64,000 bases of DNA from NCBI GenBank assembly GCA_016709845.1, contig JADJMA010000028.1, positions 1 to 64,000 of the forward strand, in the 5' to 3' direction. Shown here piece by piece: positions 41,858 to 51,486 of this stretch. Origin of the DNA: Flammeovirgaceae bacterium (GTDB lineage: Bacteria > Bacteroidota > Bacteroidia > Cytophagales > Cyclobacteriaceae). Position 1 is the stretch's first letter, and each line of letters starts with the position of its first letter. The notes below the pieces were generated by a model that was given only the letters and a program-made list of their open reading frames with translations, did not search any database and had not been told where the DNA came from. Position numbers and translations under genes: made by a program.

Positions 41858-43198
41858 ATGAAATTTAAATCCTTTCCTAACGGGCTCACCATTATCGTGG
41901 CTTTTATCCTTGGAGCAGGACTCCTTACCTATATTATTCCTAAAGGCCAATACGAACGAACAATTGATTCAGAAACAAAGCGTGAAATTGTTATTCCCGG
42001 TTCCTATAAAACGATAGATGCTGAGAACCTCTCCCCTTTCGCAATTCTTGTTTGTGTTCCCCGAGGCATTGTGAGTGGTGCAGAAGTTATGGTACTTATT
42101 CTACTTGTTGGCGGATGTCTTTTTATTGTTGAAAAAACAGGAGCCTTAAAAGAAGGAGTAGTCTATTTTACATCAAGAGTTAAAGGAAGAGAAGAATTGG
42201 CGCTAGTGTTAATGGGCTTTTTATTTGTTATAGGCGGGGCAACCGAAGGACTCGAAGAAGAAATAATTCCTTTAATACCAGTATTACTCATATTCACTAA
42301 AGCGTTGGGTTATTCTCCTATCGTTGCAGTAGGAACTAGTTATGGAAGCGCAGTTGTTGGGGCATCATTCAGTCCGATCAATCCCTTTGGCGCTGTCATT
42401 GCTCAAAAAATAGCCGAAGTCCCCTTTCTTACAAATGGAGTTTTTCGATCGATTATTTTCTTTGCCGCATTCATGATCTGGATTACGGTGGTAATCAGGT
42501 ATGCCAACAAGAATAGAATTGCCAAGGAGACAGATACTAACACTGAAAAAGTTAAGTTCAGCAATTCTCATATAGTAATTCTATTGCTTGTTTTCCTGGC
42601 ATTCGCACTATTGATTTTTGGAATGCTAAAATTAGGATGGGGTTTTAATGAAATTTCTGCCGAGTTTTTTGCTATCGGTATAGTCATTGGGTTAATAGGT
42701 GGGTTTGGCGTGAATGGAACCATTATCAATTATATCGAAGGGCTAAAACAAATGACTTTTGCAGCAATAATTGGTGGGTTGGCCTATGGCATTCCTTTAG
42801 TGCTGAAAGAGGGATTAATAATCGACACCATTATTTATTCACTTTTTACTCCGCTGCAAAATGTTGCACCTATAATTTCTGCTGTTGGGATGATGGTTTC
42901 ACAAGCATTATTACATGTCCTTATACCAAGCTATTCAGGGCAAGCCATATTAACGATGCCAATCCTCGCTCCTTTGTCCGACCTTATTGGACTCTCCCGT
43001 GATGTTTGCATTATGGCGTATCAGTATGGTGCTATAATAATGAATATGATTTCACCAACGAATGGAGCATTGATGGCCATCATTACCATTGCAGGCATTT
43101 CCTACGATCAATGGTTCAGATTCGCAATGAAAAAATTATTAATCATATTACTAATGGGTGCAACGGCCCTGTTTATTGCCATTCTGATTGGCCTTTAA
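41858..43198 (+). CDS. YfcC/DcuC-superfamily membrane transporter
   Basis: 446 residues, intact, with about 12 membrane helices. YfcC-type features: NGLTIIVAFILGAGLLTYII, GAEVMVLILLVGGCLFIVEK, GGATEGLEEEIIPLIPVLL, GTSYGSAVVGASFSPINPFG, QALLHVLIPSYSGQAILTMP and MISPTNGALMAIITIAGISY. The family moves organic anions, amino acids or peptides across the inner membrane; specificities are mostly unknown. Divergent orientation from the yodTSRQP-like operon makes it the candidate importer for that pathway's substrate, perhaps lysine, beta-lysine or an acetylated derivative (inference). Confidence 0.87.
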   Translation: MKFKSFPNGLTIIVAFILGAGLLTYIIPKGQYERTIDSETKREIVIPGSYKTIDAENLSPFAILVCVPRGIVSGAEVMVLILLVGGCLFIVEKTGALKEGVVYFTSRVKGREELALVLMGFLFVIGGATEGLEEEIIPLIPVLLIFTKALGYSPIVAVGTSYGSAVVGASFSPINPFGAVIAQKIAEVPFLTNGVFRSIIFFAAFMIWITVVIRYANKNRIAKETDTNTEKVKFSNSHIVILLLVFLAFALLIFGMLKLGWGFNEISAEFFAIGIVIGLIGGFGVNGTIINYIEGLKQMTFAAIIGGLAYGIPLVLKEGLIIDTIIYSLFTPLQNVAPIISAVGMMVSQALLHVLIPSYSGQAILTMPILAPLSDLIGLSRDVCIMAYQYGAIIMNMISPTNGALMAIITIAGISYDQWFRFAMKKLLIILLMGATALFIAILIGL

Positions 43199-43388
43199 AA
43201 TAAGAATTGAACATGATTGAGAAGTTCTAGTAAGCCTCCTGAGAAACCCGGAATATTTGAATTAGTATGTGATTCTACCCTTCCTTGGGGCATCATTAGT
43301 ATTGATTCCGTTTCAATTATTTGCGTCTAACCACGCACGCCATTATATAATTTTTATTAACGTGTGGGAATTTGAAAACAATCATCCC

Positions 43389-44489
43389 CTTAATTAATCC
43401 ATCTTGTATTTACCCAATTACGTTGCTTTTCAGGAGTTAGAAATGTCCAGGCCACAATACGACTTGTCTTGTTTCCATGCGCCATTGGAATCGTTTTTTG
43501 TTCAATAGCATCTACATGTTTAAGCGTAGCATAAACGCTTTTAAGAGTAGCCGATTTAGAAATCAACGTAGAAAACCAAAAACAGGACGATGAAAATTGT
43601 TTGCTTTCGGCAATCATCTTTTGCGCGAATTTCTCTTCACCCCCTTCACACCACAACTCGGTGTTCTTACCTCCAAAGTTCAGCGTGGGTTTAGTAATCC
43701 GTTTAGTATTCAGGTTGTTTAATTTGCGAAGCGTTCCCGATTGGGCTTCTTGTAACGAAGCGTGAAAAGGTGGATTACAAATTGTTAAATCGAAGCGTTC
43801 ATCCTTTTGAATTATACCCCTGAAAATATCGGTTGCACGCCTCTGTAAGCGGAGCTCTACCTTTCCGTTTAAAGAGACGTTCTCTTGTACAATTTTATGA
43901 GCCGATCGAATGGCAGCAGGGTCAATATCTGAGCCCACAAAAGACCATCCGTATTCTTTACTCCCAATGATGGGATAAATACAATTTGCTCCAACACCAA
44001 TATCGAGGCATCTTATCTTAGTGCCCATCGGAATTATTTCATTATTACAGCTGGCTAATAAATCGGCCAGATGATGAAGGTGATCCGCTCTTCCCGGAAC
44101 CGGTGGACACAAATAACCCGATGGAAGATTCCAGCGATGAATATCATAATAATGCTTCAACAATGCTTTATTCAGCATCATCACCGCATCTGGTTTGAAA
44201 AGTCAATCGATTCATCCTGGTACTCATTCAGCCTCACGAATGGTTTCAATTCAGGAGACGTGGAAATGAGTTCGCTGAAATTATAACGGGTGCGATGTCT
44301 GTTCCGGGGATGTAAACCAGATTTTTCTTTTGGATGTTCTTTCTTTTGTTGAAGTTTCAAAGCCTCGGTGGTTTTATTACAGCGTAAATGCTTAAGCAAA
44401 GAAAATGCTTTTTTCCGTCTGTTTTATATTTGAATCTCGTACTCCCCTACTATAAGGACTTTTGTTTTCCTGTCATGCCCAGATCAGTT
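43389..44489. repeat. Direct repeat copy 1 (rlmF duplication)
   Basis: About 1.1 kb, highly similar to 45876-46972. It covers the rlmF coding region and about 100-130 bases upstream, through a stretch resembling TTTTGTTTTCCTGTCATGC. The two copies lie in the same orientation and flank the alcohol dehydrogenase gene. Confidence 0.8.
43390..44360 (-). CDS. rlmF: RlmF copy 1, 23S rRNA m6A1618 methyltransferase, frameshifted
   Basis: Same family and start codon (TTG 44360, MKLQQKKEHPKEKSGLHPRN) as the second copy. Motifs: CLDIGVGANCIYPIIGSKEY (AdoMet binding) and DLTICNPPFHASLQEAQSGT (catalytic NPPF). One base is missing near 44180: IDFSNQMR stop, where copy 2 reads SNPAAVMILNKALL. Outside that base the sequence stays protein-like throughout, so either the shift is an assembly error and the genome has two functional rlmF genes, or this copy is newly inactivated. 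RlmF methylates A1618 of 23S rRNA. Confidence 0.82.
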
Positions 44490-44635
44490 ATATAATGATT
44501 GCACCGATCACGTAAGCGCTGGCGTGATTTAAATCATACTTTCAATTGATAGGCATCATTGACCAAGGATGATAGCATGTTTATTTTGGTATAAGACATT
44601 AGCATATTATAACTAATAATTAAACAAGATAAACA

Positions 44636-45683
44636 TGGAAACAACCACAATGAAAGGATTGGTCTATGAAGGACCAAGTAAAAGGAATGGAAGGATGTTC
44701 CAAAGCCAACATTAATTGCACCAACAGATGCAGTTGTTAAAGTTCTAAAGACTACGATATGCGGAACTGATTTGCATATCTTAAAAGGAGATGTTCCTGC
44801 TGTTACTAAAGGACGCATTTTGGGGCATGAGGGTGTTGGGGTTATAGAAGAATTGGGCAGCGCGGTTCACAACTTCAAAAAAGGTGATCATGTTTTAATT
44901 TCATGCATTACTTCTTGTGGAAAATGTGAGTATTGCAAAAAGCAAATGTATTCGCACTGTGAAGATGGTGGATGGATATTAGGTCATCTGATTGATGGTA
45001 CGCAAGCAGAGTTTGTGAGAATCCCACATGCCGACAATAGTCTTTACCCTATACCTGAAGGTGCCAATGAGGAAGCTCTGGTAATGCTTAGTGACATCCT
45101 GCCTACCGGACATGAAATTGGTGTTTTAAATGGCGCAGTTAAGCCTGGTGATACAATAGCGATTGTTGGTGCTGGACCTGTAGGCATGTCGGTACTACTA
45201 ACCGCACAGTTTTATTCGCCATCTCAAATCATTATGATCGATACGGATGAAAGTAGATTAGCGCTTGCCAAGACTTTTGGGGCTACTCAAACAATCAATC
45301 CCGCAAAAGAAGATGTTGTGAAGGTAATCATGGGACAGACAAAAGATGGTGTTGATGTTTCCATTGAGGCCGTGGGAATTCCACAAACTTTTGATATCTG
45401 TCAAAATATTATCCGACCAGGAGGACATATCGCCAATGTAGGTGTGCACGGAAAGAGTGTTGATCTTCAAATACAAAAATTGTGGATACAGAATATTACA
45501 CTAACCACCGGATTAGTGAACACCAATACTACTCCGATGCTTCTAAAGACCGTTGCAAGCAAGAGGATTGAACCAGAAAAATTGATTACGCATCGTTTCT
45601 CTTTTGATGAGGTAATAAAGGCTTATGAGGTATTTGGAAACGCATCCAGAGAAAAAGCAATGAAGGTTATTATAAGTAGTTAA
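44636..45683 (+). CDS. Zinc-dependent alcohol dehydrogenase
   Basis: About 348 residues from ATG 44636 (METTTMKGLVYEGPSKR), with a frame change near 44690 leading to KWKDVPKPTLIAPTDAVVKV. Catalytic zinc ligands: Cys in TTICGTDLH and His/Glu in LGHEGVGVIEE. Structural zinc cysteines lie in TSCGKCEYCKKQMYSHCEDG. Rossmann motif IVGAGPVGMSVLL with acidic MIDTDESR, so NAD is preferred. Medium-chain family, similar to secondary or aryl alcohol dehydrogenases. A strong terminator follows. It lies between two rlmF copies in the opposite orientation. Confidence 0.88.
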
Positions 45684-45707
45684 TCTGCTTAGGAATAGTT
45701 ACTATGG

Positions 45708-45744
45708 AAAGGCTGGCGCAAATTTTTGAGCCAGCCTTTTTTTT
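45708..45744 (+). terminator. Terminator after alcohol dehydrogenase
   Basis: Stem AAAGGCTGGC (45708-45717) with GCCAGCCTTT (45730-45739), followed by a run of T to 45744. Confidence 0.9.
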
Positions 45745-45875
45745 CCAGAGGGCCACCTCAAATCCCAAGAGAGTTGGGTGACATTTGAATGGTTTTATCT
45801 GAATCTTTTGATAACCAATGCACACGTTAGCAATTAGCCACCAACACTTTGAAACATAAAAAGCGCAATGCAATT

Positions 45876-46972
45876 CTTAATTAATCCATCTCGTATTTAC
45901 CCAATCACGCTGCTCCTCCTTAGTTAGAAATGTCCAGGCCACAATACGACTTGTCTTGTTTCCGTGAGCTATTGGAATCGTTTTTTGTTCAATAACATTT
46001 GCCTGTTTAAGAGCTGCGTAAACGCCTTTAAGATTAGATGATTTAGAAATCAACGTTGAAAACCAAAAACAGGACGATGAAAATTGTTTGCTTTCGGTGA
46101 TCATCTTTTGCACAAATTGCGCTTCACCGCCTTCACACCACAACTCGGTGGTCTTACCTCCAAAGTTCAGCGTGGGTTTAATAATTCGTTTCGTATTCAG
46201 GTTGTTTAATTTACGAAGCGTTCCCGATTGGGCTTCTTGTAATGAAGTATGAAATGGCGGATTACAAATTGTTAAATCGAAATGTTCATTCGTATTAATA
46301 ATTCCTTTGAAAATATTCTTTTCATCCGGTTGTAAGCGAAGTTCTACCTTTCCATTTAAAGAGACGTTTTCTTTTACAATTTTACGAGCCGATCGAATGG
46401 CCGCAAGGTCAATATCTGACCCCACAAAAGACCATCCATATTCTTTATTCCCAATGATGGGATAAATGCAATTTGCTCCAACACCAATATCGAGGCATTT
46501 TATGTTAGTGCCCACCGGAATTATTTCGGTATTACAGCTTGCCAATAAATCGGCCAGATGATGAAGGTGATCCGCTCTTCCCGGAACCGGTGGACACAAA
46601 TAACCCGATGGAAGATTCCAATGATCAATATCGTAATAATGCTTCAGCAACGCTTTATTCAGTATCATTACCGCAGCGGGATTTGAAAAGTCAATCGATT
46701 CATCCTGGTACTCATTCAATCGGACGAATGGTTTCAACTCAGGAGAAGTGGAAATGAGTTCGTTGAAATTATAACGGGTGCGATGCCTGTTCCTCGGATG
46801 TAAACCAGATTTTTCGGTTGGATGCTCTTTCTTTTGTTGAAGTTTCAAAGCCTCGTGGTTTTGTTGTGCAAAAACGCTAACGCAAAGGAAATGCTTTTTT
46901 TCATCTGATTTCTAGTTCAATCTGGTACGCCCACTACTATGGCCTTTTGTTTTTCTGTCATGCTCATCAGTT
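45876..46972. repeat. Direct repeat copy 2 (rlmF duplication)
   Basis: Partner of 43389-44489 with the same orientation and extent. Differences are scattered, mostly synonymous-looking substitutions, indicating an old duplication rather than an assembly collapse or a very recent copy. Confidence 0.8.
45877..46848 (-). CDS. rlmF: RlmF copy 2, 23S rRNA m6A1618 methyltransferase
   Basis: 323 residues, intact, start TTG 46848. MKLQQKKEHPTEKSGLHPRN, HRTRYNFNELI, YLCPPVPGRADHLHHLADLL, CLDIGVGANCIYPIIGNKEY, SDIDLAAIRSARKI, DLTICNPPFHTSLQEAQSGT and AWTFLTKEEQRDWVNTRW match the RlmF (YbiN) family along the full usual length. It transfers a methyl group from AdoMet to N6 of A1618 in 23S rRNA. A frameshifted relative lies 2.5 kb upstream in the map. 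Confidence 0.92.
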   Translation of the reverse strand: MKLQQKKEHPTEKSGLHPRNRHRTRYNFNELISTSPELKPFVRLNEYQDESIDFSNPAAVMILNKALLKHYYDIDHWNLPSGYLCPPVPGRADHLHHLADLLASCNTEIIPVGTNIKCLDIGVGANCIYPIIGNKEYGWSFVGSDIDLAAIRSARKIVKENVSLNGKVELRLQPDEKNIFKGIINTNEHFDLTICNPPFHTSLQEAQSGTLRKLNNLNTKRIIKPTLNFGGKTTELWCEGGEAQFVQKMITESKQFSSSCFWFSTLISKSSNLKGVYAALKQANVIEQKTIPIAHGNKTSRIVAWTFLTKEEQRDWVNTRWIN

Positions 46973-47100
46973 TGGTCTTGCACGCTTCGCTCCTATTCAA
47001 TTACCGCTATCGATTATGAAGGTAACGATTGGGCGGAGACTCTGCAGGAATTAGTGTTTTAGGTATCTTTAACATCAAATAAATTAACGGTTGAATTCTA

Positions 47101-47718
47101 TTAACCCGTTTCGAAGGCATACTTTATAAGGCTGGCGGTATTTTTGTATTGAATTTTGTCATTAAACTTTTTCTGTGACTATCCACTGTCCACTGACTCA
47201 CAAACAGTTTGGTGGCAATCTCACCACTCGTAAGCCCTCAACAACTAAATCAAGAGTTTTCCTTTTCCCTTCGGGTGATACGTGGTACTGCTTCTTTTTA
47301 GTGGTTGCATGCGTTATAATTTCAAAAAATAAAAGCATCATGACTCAAAAAGTTTTTCCACTTGCCACAGCGTGAATAGCTTCAATAAGTTCCTCCTTAT
47401 CACAATTTTTCAGAACGTAACCGCTATGCCATTCTCCATCATCTTTTGTATGTAGGATGCTTGGTTCAGGGTAGTAAGTGCGAGTATGCTTACCAGCGGT
47501 TTTTTGTTTTTTATTTCCACACACAAATCAACACCACTTTTATCAGGCAGGCTAATATCCATTAACAGCACATCAGTATCATGTGTATTGAAAAACTCCG
47601 AGCAGGCTGCCGCAGATAATGCATGACCAACCCAGGTTAACTCTTTCTCATTCGCCAACAGTGAATGAATGCCTTCAACAACAACCGGGTGATCGTCAAC
47701 AATAAAAACCCGAATCAT
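47101..47718 (-). CDS. NarL family response regulator, frameshifted
   Basis: About 205 residues. MIRVFIVDDHPVVVEGIHSL with acidic pocket Asp8/Asp9 and phospho-acceptor Asp54 (VLLMDISLPDKSG). Frame changes near 47420, 47350, 47270, 47235 and 47130 hide the rest, but the pieces are clear: KNCDKEELIEAIHAVASGKT, then the LuxR helix-turn-helix VVEGLTSGEIATKLFVSQWT and VDSHRKSLMTKFNTKNTASL, ending at 47101. The start overlaps the kinase stop (ATGA), so it is the partner of the TPR kinase upstream. Confidence 0.8.
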
Positions 47719-49633
47719 GCGGATTGAATTTTGATTTCTATGCTTACGGAGGTTCCGGTATCGGATTGAGATTTAATATCGATATTACCGTTTAGATAAT
47801 CGACCCTGCTTTTATATTGCTCCACCTGATCCGGTTGATTGAATAAGCAAGGCCACATCAAACCCTTTGCCATTATCTTCAACGCCAAGGGTAATCCAGT
47901 CATCACCTTTACCAACTGCACCATAACTTGGGTAGCTTCCGAATGTTGATGGCATTGGTAATCAATTCCTGAATGATTCGGTAAATGATGGTGGAAGAAG
48001 AATTATCTATCGGTATGGTATTACCAAAACTTTCAAAGTTACTTTTAATGTTGAAGTGCAGGCCGCAGCGCAATAGTCTTTTAGCGCAGCCTCCAGACCA
48101 AATTTAGCGAGTGTCGGGCATCATGTTCTGCGCAACTCTCCTCAATTCTTTTGAAGCGGTATCAATAAGATTAAAGGACTTTTCAAAACCGATGCATAGT
48201 CACCGCTCAGATTACATTTTCTTTCATAGTAATAATGGAATGTTTAACACCTGATAATAACCCACCGAGCCCGTCATGCAGATCTTTTGCCAACCGGCTT
48301 CTTTCTTCTTCTTGTCCTTTTACGATCGACTGAGAGGCTAGTATAAGTTTATCGTTTTCGAGTTGTTTTATTTTTTGTCCTTGTAATTTACTTCGATGGT
48401 AGAGCACAGTGGCAATGGCAGCAGCAAGCAAAAACAATAAAAGTGCGATAATGTATTTATTGCGTGATGTCACGATTTTTTCTTGACTGGCATTTAACTG
48501 GTACTGATAGGCAAGACTATCCTGCAGGTTTTTCTCTTTGAATTCATAGCTGATCGTTATTTTTTGATTTTGGATATTTAATTTTTCTTTAAAGAGCGAA
48601 TCGCTAACGACATTTAGCTTCTCCAAATATTCATACATCTTTTTCGTATTGCCCATTTTCTTATGGTACTCATAAAATAGCTGATAATGTGCTTGTAAAA
48701 ATTCTTTATCTGTAATTTGACCGATGTACTCAGTCACTTGAGTTCCGTACTTTAATGTGTTGGGCAAATCCTTTTTTAAATAGGCATAGGCAATCAGGTT
48801 TAGAAAGTTGCCATTGTTTTCTATGTGCCTAATTTCTCTGAAATGGAAATTCCTTGGGCTAAGTAATAAACAGCAGAGTCCCATTCTTTTTTTTTTCCAT
48901 GTGTGCGTGCCCCATATTCCGAGGCATTTGACATCTTATCAACTTTCCAAATAAGAAGCCCATTGATAACTTAGCCGTTGTTAAAAAATGGCTGTCGGTT
49001 AGCTTCATCACCTCAAAGGCATTGTATTATCTTGCCATAGGTGTTTATCATGCTCAAAGAATCTTTTAGTTCTTTTTTTTATCGCAAGGGCTTTTCTTCC
49101 ATAGAGCAAAGCATTTTCATAATCCCCTATGCTCTCATACACTAACCAATATTATTCAATACCTGGCTGACGGATTTTTTGCTATTGATTTGCTGAGATA
49201 TTTTTAAGGCGTTGAAAAAAGTCTTTAAAGCTTCATAATATTCTGAGTTGTACATATACGCATTGCCAATATTGTTGACTGCTCTGGCATGGTTATAACT
49301 AAGGGGGAGTTCCTTTTTCCAAATGCTGGCGCAGCTGTCCCACACTTGTGCGGCCTTTTTGTAATTGCCCATGTAGAAATAGTTCAATCCTTCTTCATTC
49401 AGAACTTTTGCCGTGAGTGTATCTACTTTCAGCTTACGGGCAAGCTGTTTCATTTGGTGAATGATTGAGAGCGCCATTTCTGAACTGGTGTCCATAGCAG
49501 GCGAACTTCTGAAAGCCAGGCGTTTAATTGTGCTGTGTCTTTTGAAAAGGGTGATGACTGTGCTTGAGATGAATGCACAGAACTGAATAAGATACAAAGA
49601 TATAATCAGGTATTTAAGTCCGGATAAATTCAT
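47715..49633 (-). CDS. TPR sensor histidine kinase, frameshifted
   Basis: About 635 residues in many frame pieces. N-terminal hydrophobic segment (LKYLIISLYLIQFCAFIS), TPR units (LNYFYMGNYKKAAQVWDSCA, GNAYMYNSEYYEALKTFFNA, FLNLIAYAYLKKDLPNTLKY), one membrane helix (YIIALLLFLLAAAIATVLY), and the HisKA_3 box ERSRLAKDLHDGLGGLLSGV with its His. A HATPase_c domain split among frames 48200-47715 ends TGTSVSIEIKIQSA. Frame changes are concentrated at 49140-48880 and 48210-47920. It senses an unknown signal and overlaps its NarL regulator by ATGA. Confidence 0.8.
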
Positions 49634-49843
49634 TGCAAGTACTGATCTTGAAATTTAATTAAAGGTTGTACTTTCTAGCAGGTATACCAAACCATTTTTA
49701 AAAATTCCCTATTTATAGGGATTGCCCTGCATGAACTAAACGAATACTTTTGATTATACGATTTATAAGTGAAGCAAGGTGTTGCAAATGCACATGGCAA
49801 CTAAGCATTACCAGTGTGCTTATTCTACTATATAAAATAACAA
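49634..49843. promoter_or_regulatory. Divergent promoter region with CCCTATTTATAGGG
   Basis: 210 bases between the divergent kinase and lipoprotein genes. At 49707-49720 the inverted repeat CCCTAT-TT-ATAGGG stands alone in an AT-rich context, a possible operator for the NarL regulator or another protein. Confidence 0.4.
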
Positions 49844-50689
49844 CTGAAAAATTTTCTTTTTGTAACCGTCATGGCAATCTTGTTTGTATCCTGCAAAGAT
49901 GATAACCAACCCACTCCAAATAACAATGACAAAGACCCGCAGGCTGGCAGCAGATGGGAGTATTACGGAATACACTATGAAATCACAAGCCCAATTGACA
50001 ATGGAGGTTTTGGTGTGCCGATAGACACAGTAGGTGCTATTATGGTGTTGACAGCAAGGGATACCACTCTGAATGGTAAGAAATGGTAGGCGATTTATAG
50101 ATCCCTTTTAGAATATAATGTAGAAGAATATTCAGAACTTGCATATTATATCCAAAAACGGAGCGATGGCTGGTGGGCTAAGAACGGAGATACGCCAAAT
50201 ATGGATGTAGACGGATTATGGTTGCCTTTCGAATATACTCAAGGTGTAATTTTTAATGGTGTAAATGTGTATGATCATTGGTCGTTCTACCCGGGCTTGC
50301 AGGATATTCAAGTGAAAGAAGCAAAATACACCTACGGTGCAGAAAACCCTAATAAGTACGTGATTGGCTATGCAAAGCCTTCTTTTATGGACGGCTCCGA
50401 AGAAATTACAGACTCATATCTCACCAAGTATTCAGAAAATGGTATTGTTCAATATGCAGCGGACACAGAAAAAACATTGAAAACGATAAGCGGAGATGAG
50501 TACTATTATACTACACTTTATAAATTAAAAAGTTTACACGATAAAAATAAACTTGGAGCCAACGCAACAGCAAAAAACATACTTGTGAAGAACACCAAAG
50601 GCGAGATAATCTCAACCCGGAGTTTTATCTGTTCCTCTTCGGTTCAGACAAAAAAATCGACCGTAGGGTCGATTTTTTCTACTGTATAA
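49844..50689 (+). CDS. Hypothetical lipoprotein with in-frame TAG
   Basis: About 280 residues. The likely N-terminus KNFLFVTVMAILFVSC is a short lipoprotein signal with the lipobox Cys. The in-frame codon before it at 49844 is CTG, suggesting a non-standard or miscalled start; ATG 49871 would leave only six residues before the Cys. Codon 50087-50089 is TAG (NGKKW-stop-AIYRSLLEYN), with coding continuing in the same frame to 50689. It is either a nonsense mutation or a substitution error. No domain is recognised; composition is that of a beta-rich Bacteroidota surface lipoprotein. The last 13 codons overlap a terminator, so the true end may lie earlier. Confidence 0.55.
50651..50678. terminator. 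Bidirectional terminator
   Basis: A 12-bp perfect stem AAAAAATCGACC with GGTCGATTTTTT around loop GTAG. It serves the lipoprotein gene on plus and the cold-shock gene on minus, which converge here. Confidence 0.85.
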
Positions 50690-50698
50690 AAAGAATTA

Positions 50699-50893
50699 TC
50701 AATTCATGATTCGTTCCACCTTCACTGCATTCATTCCCTTCTTGCCGCTTTCTTCTTCATAGGTAACTTCATCGTTCTCACGGATCTCATCCAGGAGACC
50801 TGAAACGTGAACAAAAATGTCAGTTTTTGAATCTGACGGTGTTATGAATCCAAAACCTTTGGCTTCGTTGAAAAATTTTACTGTTCCTTGCAT
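50699..50893 (-). CDS. cspA: Cold-shock domain protein
   Basis: 64 residues, a single cold-shock domain. MQGTVKFFNEAKGFGFITPS contains RNP1 (KGFGFITP); DIFVHVSGL is RNP2. The end NAVKVERIMN is typical. It binds single-stranded RNA/DNA and melts RNA structure, often during cold or stationary phase. Length is standard. The 590 bases upstream are gene-free, leaving room for a long leader as in other csp genes. Confidence 0.93.
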   Translation of the reverse strand: MQGTVKFFNEAKGFGFITPSDSKTDIFVHVSGLLDEIRENDEVTYEEESGKKGMNAVKVERIMN

Positions 50894-51486
50894 TGTATAA
50901 AAATTAAATTAATAAATCATATCTGACTGATGGAATTCCACCCAGTAATTAATAATGGCCTATACCTCTAAAAGAGATTGAGGACACTATTACTGAAAAA
51001 AAAGAGTGAAAACAGGTAGGCATTTAAAGGACTCGCTGAAAGGCACTAATTCTTAAACTATCCACAAAGATAGTTCTTTTAATATTCTACCATGCATTCA
51101 GAATCTGAGTATTCGACTTTTGTATACTTTTATTTTCAATTGAGGCCTCACGCCTGCCGTCATTGCTTTTGAGCCCCCAGCATAGAAGTTATATTCACCT
51201 TGGGATGCCAAAAAACAAGTAATATTGACAAGAGAGTCGTGTTACTCATTACCAAATTGATCCTGGAGCCCTAACCATCGAGTTAGCTATCATTATGACT
51301 AGTTAAGCCTGACTCGGTCAGGGAATAGGCCTGTTTTATTTACGGTTGATCATCTCCAGTGCAATATCAAGGTGAATTCACGAAGTCTAAAAGTCGGAAC
51401 CGCAGATATCAAGAATATTACATACGGGTGAGTGAGCTAAAGACTTTCTTGCTTGAAAATGTTGTACCTAACCAGTAACTCTGGAC
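50894..51486. other. Intergenic with one hairpin
   Basis: About 590 bases without a gene, upstream of csp and downstream of the NAD-binding gene. A hairpin CCTGAC-TCG-GTCAGG lies at 51308-51322, followed on plus by GGCCTGTTTTATTT. Nothing else can be supported. Confidence 0.35.

Noticed and set aside
43200..43389. Possible attC-like or tRNA-like sequence near CACGCACGCCATTATATAA
   Set aside because: A related string (CGCTCGCCATTATATAA) occurs near 17643, but no paired arms or cloverleaf can be drawn; too weak to call.
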